Source: Piscinibacter lacus (GTDB lineage: Bacteria > Pseudomonadota > Gammaproteobacteria > Burkholderiales > Burkholderiaceae_C). Taken from it: a DNA stretch of 64,000 nucleotides. A program made the position numbers and the translations under genes. Shown here piece by piece: positions 38,639 to 48,206 of the stretch. The notes under the pieces are model-generated. The model did not search any database. It was not told the DNA's origin and worked only from the letters and a program-made list of their open reading frames with translations. The stretch lies in NCBI RefSeq assembly GCF_016735685.1, contig NZ_JAERRA010000001.1, positions 1,178,001-1,242,000 on the forward strand, written 5' to 3'. How positions within the stretch are numbered: the first letter of the stretch is position 1; the number at the start of each line of letters is the position of its first letter.

Positions 38639-40279
38639 TCAGTCCTCGCCCGCGGCGGCGGCCTCGGCCGGGCCGGCGGCGCCCGGCTTGCGACGGCGAC
38701 GGCGGCGCTTGCGTGCCGGGGCATCGCCCTCGGCGCCCGGCAGGTCCTCGGCCGGGCGGCCGTCTGCGGCGCTCGCGTCGGGGGCGGCATCGGCCTCGCT
38801 GCGCGCGGCCGGCACGCGGCGCACGCGGCCGGCGCTGCGGCGGCTGCCCTCTTCCTGCTGGCGGGCCTCGCGCAGCAGCTCGTTCTGGGCCTCGTTGTCG
38901 TTGTCGAGGCGGGCCTGGGAGAAGGCCTCCCACCAGGCGGCCAGGGCCGGGTCGATCTCGCCGGCCTCGGCGCGCAGGCGCATGAAGTCGAAGCCGGCGC
39001 GGAAGCGCGGCTGGTCGACCAAGCCCAGCGGGCCGCTGCCGCTGCGCTTGTCGAAGCGCGGTTGCATGGCCCAGATCTCGCGCATGTCGGCCGCCAGCTT
39101 GCCGCGGCCGGAGATGTCGCCGATGCGGGCCTCGAAGACCTCGTCGATCGCTGCTTGCAGCGCCGGGAAGACCGGCTCGCCGGCGTCGCGGCGGTCCTGC
39201 CAGCGGCCTTGTACCTCGTGCCAGAGCAGGCAGGCGAGCAGGAAGCCGGGCGCGACCGGCTTGCCCTCGCCGACCCGGCGGTCGGTGTCGGCCAGGGCCA
39301 GTTGCACGAAGCGGTCGCGCGCGGGCTGCGGGCTGCGGTCGTCGAGCGCGACGCCCAGGATGGGGAAGACGCCGCGATGCAGGCCGAAGGCGCGCAATTG
39401 CTCGACCGAGGCCAGGGCATGGCCGGTCTGCAGCAGCTTGATCATCTCGTCGAAGAGTCGCGAAGCCGGCACGTTGTCCAGCAGGGCGGCCATCTCGACG
39501 ATGGGTGCGCGGGTCGCTTCCTCGATGCCGCAACCCAGCTTGGCCGCGAAGCGGATCACGCGGACGATGCGCACCGGATCCTCTCGGTAGCGGCTGGCCG
39601 GGTCGCCGATCATGCGCAGCCGGCGCGCCCGCGCGTCGGCATAGCCACCGTGGTAGTCGACCACGAGCTCGCGCACCGGGTCGTAGTACATGGCGTTGAC
39701 GGTGAAGTCGCGCCGCGCGGCATCCTCATGCTGCGGGCCCCAGACGTTGTCGCGCAGCACCCGGCCGCTGGCATCGACGACATGGCCCTGGCCGGCCAGG
39801 CGGCCTTCCAGCTCGCGCTTGGCGGTCTTCTCGTTGCCGTTGACGGTGGCGGCGTCGGCGCTGTCGAGCAGGGCGCGGAAGGTCGAGACCTCGATCACCT
39901 CGTGCTCGCGCCCGCGGCCGTGGATCACATGGACGATGCGGAAGCGCCGGCCGATGATGAAGGCGCGCCGGAACAGGCCCTTGACCTGCTCGGGCGTGGC
40001 GCTGGTGGCAACGTCGAAATCCTTGGGTCGCAGGCCAAGCAGCAGGTCGCGCACCGCGCCGCCGACGATGTAGGCCTCGTGGCCGGCCTGCTGCAGGGTC
40101 TCGACCACGCGCACGGCGCGCTCGTCGAGCAGCTTCGGGTCGATGCGGTGCTCGCTGGCGGGAATCTCGCGGCGGTCCTCGGCGCGCGGGCGCAGCGGCG
40201 CCGGCGGCTCGGCGGGGCGGCCGGCGGCGGGCTGGCCCGCGCCCTTGCCCAGCAGCTTGTCGATCAGCTTCTTGATCAC
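38639..40279 (-). CDS. pcnB: Poly(A) polymerase I
   Basis: Adds poly(A) tails that speed RNA decay. The 546 residues start at GTG 40279 (VIKKLIDKLLGKG), overlapping the preceding gene by four bases (GTGA). The nucleotidyltransferase domain has AYIVGGAVRDLLLGLRPKDFDVATSA with the catalytic DxD, then RRDFTVNAMYYDP and the RNA-binding domain with SRYREDPVRIVRVIRFAAKLG. The C-terminus is a long basic tail containing six consecutive Arg residues (RKRRRRRRKPG), probably for RNA binding. Confidence 0.95.
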   Translation of the reverse strand: MIKKLIDKLLGKGAGQPAAGRPAEPPAPLRPRAEDRREIPASEHRIDPKLLDERAVRVVETLQQAGHEAYIVGGAVRDLLLGLRPKDFDVATSATPEQVKGLFRRAFIIGRRFRIVHVIHGRGREHEVIEVSTFRALLDSADAATVNGNEKTAKRELEGRLAGQGHVVDASGRVLRDNVWGPQHEDAARRDFTVNAMYYDPVRELVVDYHGGYADARARRLRMIGDPASRYREDPVRIVRVIRFAAKLGCGIEEATRAPIVEMAALLDNVPASRLFDEMIKLLQTGHALASVEQLRAFGLHRGVFPILGVALDDRSPQPARDRFVQLALADTDRRVGEGKPVAPGFLLACLLWHEVQGRWQDRRDAGEPVFPALQAAIDEVFEARIGDISGRGKLAADMREIWAMQPRFDKRSGSGPLGLVDQPRFRAGFDFMRLRAEAGEIDPALAAWWEAFSQARLDNDNEAQNELLREARQQEEGSRRSAGRVRRVPAARSEADAAPDASAADGRPAEDLPGAEGDAPARKRRRRRRKPGAAGPAEAAAAGED

Positions 40280-40959
40280 TTGTCGTTGTCCTGGTCGAAC
40301 AGGTTCAGCACGCGCCAGCCGCGGGCCGCGGCATGCGCGGCCAGGGCGGGCGAGGGGTTGGTGGCCACCGGCTCGGTCGCGATCTCGAACATCGGCAGGT
40401 CGTTCATCGAGTCGCTGTAGACGGTGATGCGCTCGAAGTCCGCGCGCCGCAGGCCCTCGGCGGCCAGCCATGCGTCGATGCGCTCGACCTTGCCTTCACG
40501 GAAGGACGGCGTGCCGGCGATGCGGCCGGTCGGCCGGCCGTCCGCGCCGCGTTCGAGATCGATCGCGATCAGCGTGTCGACGCCGAAGGCGCGGGCGATC
40601 GGCAGGGTCACGCCCTCGTTGGTGGCGGTGACGATGGCCAGGCGGTCGCCCGCGGCGCGGTGCCGCTCGACCAGCGCGCGCGCCGCCGGGCGAAGGGCCG
40701 GGCCGATCACCTCGGCCATGAAGCGGGCCTGCACGGCTTCGAACTCCGCCGCCGGCCGGCTGCGCCAGCTTGCAGTGGCGAAGTCCACATAGGCATGGAT
40801 GTCCAGCGTGCCGGCCTGGTAGTCGGCATAGAAGCGGTCGTTGCGGCGCTGGAAATCGGCGCCGTCGGCCCAGCCGAGCTGGATCATGAAGCCGCCGAAG
40901 GCATGGTCGGAATCCAGCGGGAGCAGGGTCAGGTCGAGGTCGAAGAGCGTCAGGTTCAT
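40276..40959 (-). CDS. HAD superfamily phosphatase (SerB-like, HAD-IB)
   Basis: A 227-residue HAD hydrolase. Motif I is FDLDLTLLPLDSD (nucleophile Asp7, Asp9), motif II is in IVTATN, motif III Lys is in REGKVERID, and motif IV is VYSDSMNDLPMFE. The alpha-helical cap between motifs I and II suits a small phospho-substrate. The family includes phosphoserine phosphatase-like and histidinol-phosphatase-like enzymes, and the substrate here is not determined. It is first in the HAD-pcnB-folK unit, with a GTGA overlap to pcnB. Confidence 0.88.
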   Translation of the reverse strand: MNLTLFDLDLTLLPLDSDHAFGGFMIQLGWADGADFQRRNDRFYADYQAGTLDIHAYVDFATASWRSRPAAEFEAVQARFMAEVIGPALRPAARALVERHRAAGDRLAIVTATNEGVTLPIARAFGVDTLIAIDLERGADGRPTGRIAGTPSFREGKVERIDAWLAAEGLRRADFERITVYSDSMNDLPMFEIATEPVATNPSPALAAHAAARGWRVLNLFDQDNDK

Positions 40960-41026
40960 CGTCGGCAGCCGGCTTGCGGCGGGGCATGCGGCGGTGCGGG
41001 GCGGCCACGGCCCCGGGGGGCAGGGC

Positions 41027-41755
41027 TCAATCCGGGGTCTCCGCCCAACCCCCGAGCATCGCACGCAGCAGGGGGATGGTGACCGCGCGCTGCTGTTCCA
41101 GCGCGTAGGCGTCGACCCGGTCGAGCAGGTCCATCAGGCTGCCGAGGTCGCGGGCCTGGCGCAGCAGCAGCCAGTCGATGGCCTCGCCCTGCAGCTTCAG
41201 GCCGCGCCGGGCGGCTTCGTCGCGCAGCACCTCGCGCACCTCTGCATCGGCCAGCGGCTGGAGCTGGTAGACCAGGCCCCAGCCCAGGCGGCTGCGCAGG
41301 TCCTCGCGCAGTGGCAGGTCGACCGGCGGCAGGCGCGCGGCGCTCAGCACCGGCAGGCCGCGCGTGCTGGCCTCGACGAAGAGGGTGAAGGCGACATGCT
41401 GGCGCAGCGGGTCCAGGGCCTCGGCGCTGTCGAGGATGAGCAGCGCCCAGCGCTCGTCCCAGCCCGCCGGCAGTGGGCCGCCGGCCGCCAGCCGTCCGGC
41501 GCGGTGGCCGGTCTCGGCCAGCGCGGCCTCGACCGCATGCAGCAGGTGGCTCTTGCCGCTGCCCGCCGGGCCCCACAGCATCAGCGGCGTCGCGGGCCGC
41601 GGCAGCGTCAGCAGGGCCTGCAGCGCGCCCAGGGCCGCCGCATTGGCGCCGGGGCGGAAATTCTCGAAGCGCGGCGCCGGGCCGGGGGCGATCGGCAGCG
41701 TCAGTTGCCGCATCGGCCCGGCGGCTGCGGGGGCCGCCCGAACCTCAGGCTCCAT
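41027..41755 (-). CDS. hda: DnaA regulatory inactivator Hda
   Basis: An AAA+ protein homologous to the DnaA ATPase domain that promotes DnaA-ATP hydrolysis. Core features are MRQLTLPIAPGPAPRFENF (which includes the clamp-binding QLTLPI-type peptide), Walker A WGPAGSGKSHLLHA, Walker B ALLILDSAEAL and sensor/box motifs SRLGWGLVYQLQPL. GGAG lies 9-10 bases before ATG 41755, which overlaps the upstream gene by 11 bases. ATG 41713, at the conserved MRQL, is the alternative and would put the clamp-binding motif at the extreme N-terminus as usual. Confidence 0.9.
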   Translation of the reverse strand: MEPEVRAAPAAAGPMRQLTLPIAPGPAPRFENFRPGANAAALGALQALLTLPRPATPLMLWGPAGSGKSHLLHAVEAALAETGHRAGRLAAGGPLPAGWDERWALLILDSAEALDPLRQHVAFTLFVEASTRGLPVLSAARLPPVDLPLREDLRSRLGWGLVYQLQPLADAEVREVLRDEAARRGLKLQGEAIDWLLLRQARDLGSLMDLLDRVDAYALEQQRAVTIPLLRAMLGGWAETPD

Positions 41756-42806
41756 ACAGCGGACTCTCCAGATACCAGCGGCGCAGGCGCCGCAGCGCGA
41801 CCACGCCGACCGCGCTGGCCGGCAGCGCAACCAGCACGCCGACGAAGCCGAAGACATGGCCGAAGGCCATCAGCGCGAGGATCACCGTCAGCGGGTGCAG
41901 GCCGATGCGCTCGCCGACCAGGCGCGGCGTGAGCACGAAGCTCTCCAGCAACTGGCCGACGGCATAGACGGCGGCCACCGCGGCCAGCGCCGCGCCCGGG
42001 CCGAATTGCAGGAGCCCGGCCAGCAGGGCCAGGGCCAGGCCGAGGCCGAAGCCGATGTAGGGAATGGCCACCGCCAGGCCGGTGAACACGCCCACCGGCA
42101 GGGCCAGCTCCAGCCCGGTCAGGGCCAGGGCCAGGGCGTAGAAGACGGCCAGGGCCAGCATCACCAGCAACTGGCCGCGCAGGTACTGGCCGAGCACGTG
42201 ATCGCATTCCGCCGCAAAGCCCAGCACGGCCTCGCGGTAGCGCGGCGGCAGCATGGCCTGGCTGCGGGCCACGAGCTGCGGCCAGTCCATCAGCAGGTAG
42301 AACAGCACGACCGGCAGCAGCACCGCCGTGCCGACCCAGGCCAGCACCACGCTGCCGCCGAGCTGGGCCGAGCGCAGCAGGGGCAGCAGCCAGTCCTCGG
42401 CATTGGCGTTCAGCAGGTCGAGCACGCTGCGCTTGAGGCCGTCCGCATCCGGATCTACCGGCAGGCCGGCGGCGGCCAGGCGCGGTCCGGCCCAGGCCCA
42501 GGCCCGGGCCAGCAGCTCGGGAATCTGCTCGCGCAGCGCCGGAATCTCGCGCAGCAGGATGGGCACGATCAGCAGGGCAATGGCCAGCAGGCTGAGCAGG
42601 GCCAGCACCTCCACCCCCAGCACCGCCAGCACCCGCGGCACGCGCCGCTGCACCAGGCGCTCGACCACCGGATGCAGGGCATAGCCCAGCACGGCAGCCA
42701 CCAGGAAGGGCGTCAGCACCGGCCCCAGCAGGGCCAGCAACAGCACGATCAGGCCGGCCACGGCCAGCCAGGCCAGGCCTTGCCGCTGCGCGCGGTTCAG
42801 GGTCAT
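41745..42806 (-). CDS. AI-2E family transporter (PerM/YdiK-like)
   Basis: A 353-residue membrane protein with about seven to eight helices, including LAWLAVAGLIVLLLALLGPVL, LGYALHPVVERLVQRRVPR, and C-terminal IPYIGFGLGLALALLAGLLQFG and VGERIGLHPLTVILALMAFG, which are the conserved motifs of the UPF0118/AI-2E exporter family. Its function in betaproteobacteria is unproven; some relatives are Na+/H+ antiporters. It precedes hda with overlap, an order often seen in this group. Confidence 0.88.
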   Translation of the reverse strand: MTLNRAQRQGLAWLAVAGLIVLLLALLGPVLTPFLVAAVLGYALHPVVERLVQRRVPRVLAVLGVEVLALLSLLAIALLIVPILLREIPALREQIPELLARAWAWAGPRLAAAGLPVDPDADGLKRSVLDLLNANAEDWLLPLLRSAQLGGSVVLAWVGTAVLLPVVLFYLLMDWPQLVARSQAMLPPRYREAVLGFAAECDHVLGQYLRGQLLVMLALAVFYALALALTGLELALPVGVFTGLAVAIPYIGFGLGLALALLAGLLQFGPGAALAAVAAVYAVGQLLESFVLTPRLVGERIGLHPLTVILALMAFGHVFGFVGVLVALPASAVGVVALRRLRRWYLESPLYGA

Positions 42807-42818
42807 CGCGGCGGTCCT

Positions 42819-43667
42819 TCAGTGCAGCGGCGACGGGCCGAGGTCGCGCAGGCGCTCGCGGATGGCCTCGGCATCGTCGGCCTCGGGGGCGGCGGCCAGA
42901 TAGGCCTGGAGGTCGGCCAGGGCGGCTTCGTCCTGGCCCATCTCGGCGCGGGCCAGGCCGCGGTCGCGGCGCTCGCCGGGCTCGTCGGGCAGCAGGCAGA
43001 CCAGCCGGTCCTGCACCTGCACCATGCGCGGCCAGTCCTCGCTGTTGCGGTGGATTTCCTTCAGGTTGCGCAGCAGCCGGGCGACGATCTCGCGCGGCGT
43101 GGCCGGCTGCAGGAAGAGGCCGAGCGGCATGTCCATGTCGTCGATCAGGCCGCGGCGGCGCTTGAAGGGCGCGAGGCGTTCGTCCAGGTCCTCGCGCGAG
43201 AGCGAGCGGCCGCTGAAGGGGTCGATCACCACCTCGCCCTGCGGCATCTTCACCTTGATCAGGAAGTGGCCGGGGAAGGAGATCCCGCGGGCTTGCAAGC
43301 CGATGCCGCCGGCCAGCTCGATGTAGAGCAGGGCCAGGGTGATGGGAATGCCGCTGCGCTTGGCGATGACGCGGTGCAGGTAGCTGTTGTCCGCCGCGTA
43401 GTAGTCGTTGACGTTGCCGGCGAAGCCCAGGTCCTGGAAGAAGTAGCGGTTCAGCAGGCGCAGGCGCTGGATGGGCGAGGCATCGGCCGGCAGGCGGCGC
43501 TGCAAGCGCTCGACCAGGGCATCGATCTGGGCCAGCACGGCCTGGGTGTCGAGCTGTGGTTCCTCGTCCTGGGCCACGGCGATGGCGGCTTCCAGCAGGG
43601 CGAAAGAGGCATCCTCCGCGACCAGGCTGGCGAAGTAGTCAAGGGCGGTCGGCGCGGCAAACTGCAT
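42819..43667 (-). CDS. SirB1-family protein (transglutaminase-like plus tetratricopeptide)
   Basis: A 282-residue cytoplasmic protein. The N-terminal part has LNRYFFQDLGFAGNVNDYYAADNSYLHRVIAKRSGIPITLALLY, the SirB1 core with a transglutaminase-like fold, then GHFLIKV and VIDPFSGRSLSREDL. The C-terminal third is a TPR-like helical repeat (RDRGLARAEMGQDEAALADL). The start at 43667 (MQFAAPTALDYF) fits the family. Molecular function is unknown. It lies 12 bases upstream of the AI-2E gene on the same strand. Confidence 0.85.
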   Translation of the reverse strand: MQFAAPTALDYFASLVAEDASFALLEAAIAVAQDEEPQLDTQAVLAQIDALVERLQRRLPADASPIQRLRLLNRYFFQDLGFAGNVNDYYAADNSYLHRVIAKRSGIPITLALLYIELAGGIGLQARGISFPGHFLIKVKMPQGEVVIDPFSGRSLSREDLDERLAPFKRRRGLIDDMDMPLGLFLQPATPREIVARLLRNLKEIHRNSEDWPRMVQVQDRLVCLLPDEPGERRDRGLARAEMGQDEAALADLQAYLAAAPEADDAEAIRERLRDLGPSPLH

Positions 43668-43699
43668 GCGGTCGAGTGTAGGGGTGGGGTCCGGCCCGC

Positions 43700-45265
43700 T
43701 CAGTCGCTGCGGGTGAAGGCACGCAGCCGCAGGCCCAGCGCAGCCAGCACGGCCAGGTAGCCCAGGCCGGCGGCAGCCAGCACGCCGGCCAGCCAGGCGG
43801 CGCGCAGGCCTTCGTGCTCGCCCAGGGCGATCCAGTCCAGGCGCCGCGCCGCCTGGTCCAGCAGCAGGCCCAGCAGCAGGCTGCCCGTGATCACCTGGAA
43901 GCCGAAGCGGCCCCAGCCCGGCAGCGGCCGCCAACTGCCGCGCCGCACCAGGCCGATCAGCAGCGCCGCGGCATTCACCAGCGCCGCCACGCCGATCGAC
44001 AGGGCCAGCCCGGCATGGCCCAGGCTCGGCACGAAGACCACATTGAGCAACTGCGTCAGCACCAGCACGCCCGCGGCCACCCGCACCGGCGTGCGCAGGT
44101 CGCCCTTGGCATAGAAGCCCGGCGCCAGCACTTTCAGCGCCACCAGGCCGAGCAGCCCCAGTCCGTAGCCCTGAAGCGCCATCACCGTCTGGGCCACGTC
44201 ACTGGGCGCGAAGGCGCCACGGTGGTAAAGCACCGCGACCAGGGCCTGGGGGAAGACCATCAGCGCCACCGCGCAGGGCAGGGCCAGCAGCAGCACCAGG
44301 CGCAGGCCCCAGTCGAGCAGGGCGGCGTAGCGCACGCGGTCGTCGCCGGCCTGGGCGGCCGAGAGCTGGGGCAGCAGCACCACGCCCAGGGCCACGCCGA
44401 GCAGGGCGGTGGGGAACTCCATCAGCCGGTCGGCATACGTCAGCCACGAGACCGAGCCGGCGCCAAGCTGCGAGGCAATCTGGGTGTTGATCAGCAGCGA
44501 GATCTGCGCCACCGAGACGCCGAGCAGGGCCGGCCCCATGGCGCGGAAGATGCGCCGCACGCCCTCATGCCGCCAGGCCGCGGCCACGGTGGATGGCCCC
44601 AGGCCGATGCGCGGCAGCAGGCCCAGCCGGGCCAGGGCCGGCACCTGCACGCCGAGTTGCAGCAAGCCGCCGAGCATCACGCCCGCGGCCAGGGCATAGA
44701 CCGGCGGCCAGCCCATGCGCTCGAACAGCGGCAGGCCCAGCAGTGCGGCGGCGATCACCGCCACATTGAGCAGCACCGGCGTGGCCGCCGGCACCGCGAA
44801 GTGCTTCCAGGTGTTGAGCACGCCGGCCGACAGCGCGACCAGGGACATGCAGGCCAGGTAGGGAAACATGATCCGCGTCATGTCGACGGCGGCATCGAAG
44901 CTGCCGGCCTCCTTCAGGCCGGCAGCGATCAGCCAGATCAGCCCCGGCGCGGCCAGCACGCCGAGCAGGCTGGTTGCCATCAGCACCCAGAACAGCACCG
45001 TGGCCACCGCGTCGATCAGGCTGCGGGTCGCCTCCTCGCCGTCCCGCGCCCGCGAGGCGGCCAGCAGCGGCACGAAGGCCTGCGAGAAGGCACCCTCGGC
45101 GAACAGGCGACGCAGCAGGTTGGGCAGGCGGAAGGCGACGTTGAAGGCGTCGGTCAGCGCGCTGGCGCCAAAGGCGGCCGCCACCGCCTGCTCACGGACC
45201 AGGCCGGTGATGCGCGAGACCAGGGTCAGCAGGGAAACGGTGGAGGCGGCGCGCAGCAGGTTCAT
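43700..45265 (-). CDS. murJ: Lipid II flippase MurJ
   Basis: Translocates lipid II for peptidoglycan synthesis. The 521 residues form about 14 helices. Motifs include the N-terminal TLVSRITGLVREQAVAAAFG, LPNLLRRLFAEGAFSQAFVP, the QISLLINTQIAS segment and YADRLMEFPTALLGVALG. The conserved arginines of the central cavity are present (SRITGLVRE, RLFAEG). It is divergent from rpsT; the SirB1-family gene follows 32 bases later. Confidence 0.95.
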   Translation of the reverse strand: MNLLRAASTVSLLTLVSRITGLVREQAVAAAFGASALTDAFNVAFRLPNLLRRLFAEGAFSQAFVPLLAASRARDGEEATRSLIDAVATVLFWVLMATSLLGVLAAPGLIWLIAAGLKEAGSFDAAVDMTRIMFPYLACMSLVALSAGVLNTWKHFAVPAATPVLLNVAVIAAALLGLPLFERMGWPPVYALAAGVMLGGLLQLGVQVPALARLGLLPRIGLGPSTVAAAWRHEGVRRIFRAMGPALLGVSVAQISLLINTQIASQLGAGSVSWLTYADRLMEFPTALLGVALGVVLLPQLSAAQAGDDRVRYAALLDWGLRLVLLLALPCAVALMVFPQALVAVLYHRGAFAPSDVAQTVMALQGYGLGLLGLVALKVLAPGFYAKGDLRTPVRVAAGVLVLTQLLNVVFVPSLGHAGLALSIGVAALVNAAALLIGLVRRGSWRPLPGWGRFGFQVITGSLLLGLLLDQAARRLDWIALGEHEGLRAAWLAGVLAAAGLGYLAVLAALGLRLRAFTRSD

Positions 45266-45307
45266 GGGCGGGGCCGGACACCGCGGCGGCGGCCCATCCG
45301 GCAGGGG

Positions 45308-45334
45308 TTTACGGTTCGGCTTTCGTGTTAATAT
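45308..45334 (+). promoter_or_regulatory. Candidate rpsT promoter
   Basis: TTTACG and TAATAT are separated by 15 bases, within the short gap between murJ and rpsT; the -10 lies 33 bases before the rpsT ATG. Spacing is short, so only the -10 is fairly secure. Confidence 0.45.
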
Positions 45335-45367
45335 CGCAGGCTTTCCACCCGGAACCACAGATTTTCC

Positions 45368-45673
45368 ATGGCCACCTCCGCCAAAGCCAAGAAGAAGACG
45401 GTCCGCATCGCGTCGGGCCGCAAGCGCGCCCGTCAGGACGTCAAGCTCAACGCCGCCAACAGCTCGCTGCGCTCGCGCTTTCGCACCGCCATCAAGGGCG
45501 TGCTGAAGGCCGTCGCCGCTGGCGACAAGGCCGTCGCCCAGGACACCTTCAAGAACGCCCAGCGCGTGATCGATTCGATCGCCGACAAGGGCATCTTCCA
45601 CAAGAACAAGGCCGCTCGCTACAAGAGCCGCCTGTCGGCCAAGGTCAAGGCCCTGTCGGCCGCCGCGGCCTGA
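45368..45673 (+). CDS. rpsT: 30S ribosomal protein S20
   Basis: The 101-residue, highly basic helical protein binds 16S rRNA. The N-terminus is [20 protein letters not shown]; the conserved core is [17 protein letters not shown], and [20 protein letters not shown] is the C-terminal signature. It is slightly longer than E. coli S20. The gene is monocistronic, ended by a strong terminator. Confidence 0.96.
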   Translation: MATSAKAKKKTVRIASGRKRARQDVKLNAANSSLRSRFRTAIKGVLKAVAAGDKAVAQDTFKNAQRVIDSIADKGIFHKNKAARYKSRLSAKVKALSAAAA

Positions 45674-45719
45674 TCGAAATTTTCCGGGTGGCGCCGGCGC
45701 CCGAGTGGCGATCCGGCAA

Positions 45720-45753
45720 GCAAAAAGGGCCTGCGCAAGCAGGCCCTTTTTGC
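45720..45753. terminator. Bidirectional intrinsic terminator between rpsT and spoT
   Basis: A perfect 15-base stem GCAAAAAGGGCCTGC / GCAGGCCCTTTTTGC with a stable GCAA tetraloop gives a T-run on both strands and serves two convergent genes. Confidence 0.9.
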
Positions 45754-45766
45754 TGGGCGCGGCAGA

Positions 45767-48088
45767 TCAGCTCTTGATCCGTGCCGCGCGCAGCACCGCC
45801 GGGCTGCGCTTGACCGAGCGCAGCAGCTCGGCCAGGTGCAGGCGGTCGCGCACGGCCACCAGCAGCTTGAGCTCCGCCGTCTCGCTGGCCCGCGCCTCGC
45901 CCATGGCCACATGGACGATGTCGGCCTCGGCCGCGCTCACCGCGCTGGCCACTTGCGCCAGCACACCCTGGCCGTTGAGCACCAGCACGCTCAGGCCGGT
46001 CTCGAAGGCGCGTTCCGGCGCCTCGGACCAGGCCACGGGAATCCAGGGCTCGCTGTCGCGCTCGTACTGGCGCTTGCCCAGCTTGCATTCGGCCGTGTGC
46101 ACGACCAGGCCCTCGCCGCGGCCCAGGTAGCCGACGATGGCATCGCCCGGGATGGGGTGGCAGCAGGCGGCAAGCTGCAGGGTGGCGCCCTCGCTGCCGT
46201 CAATCACCACGGTCGGCTGGCCGGGCGCGCTGTCGTCGCTGGCGTAGCGGCCCAGGCTGAGCGTGACGGCGTCCGGCCGCGCGCCGCGCTCGGCCATCAG
46301 CGCGGCCAGGCGCTTGGCCACGATGCTCGGCATCTTGCGGCCCTGGACCAGGTCGGTCAGCAGTTCGGCACGGGACTTGTGGCCGCTCCAGCGCAGCAGG
46401 GCCTGCCAGAGGCTGGCCTCCGGGCCTTCGCCGCTGCCGTCGCCGGGCGGCATGCGCAGGCCCTCGGAGCGCAGGCTCTGCGCCAGCAGGCGCTCGCCCA
46501 GGCGCAGCGATTCCTCGCCTTCGAGCGTCTTGAGGTAGGCGCGGATCTTGGACCGCGCCCGGCCGGTGCGGACGAAGTTCAGCCAGTTCGGGTTCGGCCG
46601 TGCGCCGTCCGAGGTGACGATCTCGACCACATCGCCCGAACGCAGCACGGTCGACAGCACGACCGCCTCGCCGTTGACCTTGGCGCCGACGCAGTGGTCG
46701 CCGACCCGCGAGTGGATCGCATAGGCAAAGTCCACCGGTGTCGCGCCCTTGGGCAGCGAGAGGATCTTGCTCTTGGGCGTGAAGACGTAGATCGAGTCCG
46801 GGAAAAGGTCGATCCGCACGTGTTCGAGGAATTCGCTGGCGTCGCGCGTCTCGTCCTGGATGTCGATCAGCGACTGCAACCACATGGCCCCCAGGTTCTG
46901 CGAATCGCCGGCCCCGCCGCCGCCGACCTTGTAGAGCCAGTGCGCGGCGATGCCGGCCTCGGCCACGAGGTGCATGGACTCGGTGCGGATCTGGAACTCC
47001 ACCGGCGTGCCCACCGGGTTCACCAGCGTCGTGTGCAGCGACTGGTAGCCGTTCGCCTTGGGGATGGCGATGTAGTCCTTGAAGCGCCCCGGCATGGGCT
47101 TGTAGAGCTGGTGCAGCACGCCCAGCGCCAGGTAGCAGTCGGGCAGGCTGTTGACGACGACGCGGAAGCCGAAGAGATCGTTGACCTTGGCGAAGCTCAG
47201 GTGCTTGTCGTCCATCTTGTTGTAGATGGAGAACAGCGTCTTCTCGCGCCCGCTGACTTGCACCGGCAGGCCGGCTTGGGCGAAGGCGGATTCGACCTCG
47301 CGCTGCACCCGCTCGACCAGGTCGCGGCGGTGGCCGCGCGCGCGCTCCAGCGCCTTGGACAGCGCGGCATGCCGCCAGGGCCGCGCATGCTGGAAGGACA
47401 GTTCCTGCAGCTCGCGGTAGACCCGGTTCAGGCCCAGGCGGTGGGCGATGGGCGCATAGATCTCCAGCGTCTCGCGGGCAATGCGGCCGCGCTTGGACGG
47501 CGCCATCGCATCCATCGTCCGCATGTTGTGCAGGCGGTCGGCCAGCTTGACCAGGATGACGCGCACATCGCGCGACATCGCCAGCAGCATCTTGCGGAAG
47601 CTCTCGGCCTGCGATTCCTCGCGGGTGCTGAACTGGAGCTTGTCGAGCTTGGTGAGCCCGTCGACCAGCTCGGCGACCGGGGCGCCGAAGCGCTCGATCA
47701 GGTCCGGCTTGGTGACGCCGCAATCCTCCATCGCATCGTGCATCAGCGCGGCCTGCAGGGCCTGCGCGTCGAGCTTCCAGTCGGCGCACAGGCCGGCCAC
47801 GGCGATGGGATGGGTGATGTAGGGCTGGCCGCTGGCGCGCATCTGGCCCAGATGGGCCTGGTCGGCGAAGCGGTAGGCCTGGCGCACGCGCTGGATCTCG
47901 GCCTCGTCGAGGTAATCGAGCTTGGCCAGCAATTGCGCGAAGCTGCTGGCCTCGGGCCGGGTCGCGAGCGCCTCGAAGGACTGCCCGGGCGGCGGCGCGA
48001 CCGGATCCTTGCCGCGCTCGCCCAGCAGGAAGGCGGGCAGGGCCCGGCTTAGCTGTTTGCGAACGGCGGAGACGGCGCGTGAGGGCAT
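45767..48088 (-). CDS. spoT: Bifunctional (p)ppGpp synthetase/hydrolase (SpoT/Rsh)
   Basis: Makes and degrades the alarmone ppGpp. The 773 residues have the HD hydrolase domain (THPIAVAG, ALMHDAMEDCGV, LVKLADRLHNMRTMDA), the synthetase domain (SGREKTLFSIYNKM, VNDLFGFRVVV, DYIAIPKANGYQSLHTT), a TGS domain (IYVFTPKSKILSLPKGATPVDFAYAIHS) and a C-terminal ACT domain. HD residues are intact, so it should hydrolyse as well as synthesise. It belongs to gmk-rpoZ-spoT, but a terminator separates it from rpoZ. TACCAT ends 6 bases before its ATG, suggesting its own near-leaderless transcript. Confidence 0.95.
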   Translation of the reverse strand: MPSRAVSAVRKQLSRALPAFLLGERGKDPVAPPPGQSFEALATRPEASSFAQLLAKLDYLDEAEIQRVRQAYRFADQAHLGQMRASGQPYITHPIAVAGLCADWKLDAQALQAALMHDAMEDCGVTKPDLIERFGAPVAELVDGLTKLDKLQFSTREESQAESFRKMLLAMSRDVRVILVKLADRLHNMRTMDAMAPSKRGRIARETLEIYAPIAHRLGLNRVYRELQELSFQHARPWRHAALSKALERARGHRRDLVERVQREVESAFAQAGLPVQVSGREKTLFSIYNKMDDKHLSFAKVNDLFGFRVVVNSLPDCYLALGVLHQLYKPMPGRFKDYIAIPKANGYQSLHTTLVNPVGTPVEFQIRTESMHLVAEAGIAAHWLYKVGGGGAGDSQNLGAMWLQSLIDIQDETRDASEFLEHVRIDLFPDSIYVFTPKSKILSLPKGATPVDFAYAIHSRVGDHCVGAKVNGEAVVLSTVLRSGDVVEIVTSDGARPNPNWLNFVRTGRARSKIRAYLKTLEGEESLRLGERLLAQSLRSEGLRMPPGDGSGEGPEASLWQALLRWSGHKSRAELLTDLVQGRKMPSIVAKRLAALMAERGARPDAVTLSLGRYASDDSAPGQPTVVIDGSEGATLQLAACCHPIPGDAIVGYLGRGEGLVVHTAECKLGKRQYERDSEPWIPVAWSEAPERAFETGLSVLVLNGQGVLAQVASAVSAAEADIVHVAMGEARASETAELKLLVAVRDRLHLAELLRSVKRSPAVLRAARIKS

Positions 48089-48206
48089 GACCTCATGGTA
48101 GCGGAGCCCCTGTCACCGCCACGACACAGGGGTGCCGGCAAGGTGCATGGCCGCCATAGCCTGGGGCCGAGGTGGCTGGCGCGCACCGCCGCGGGGCGGC
48201 GGGCGC

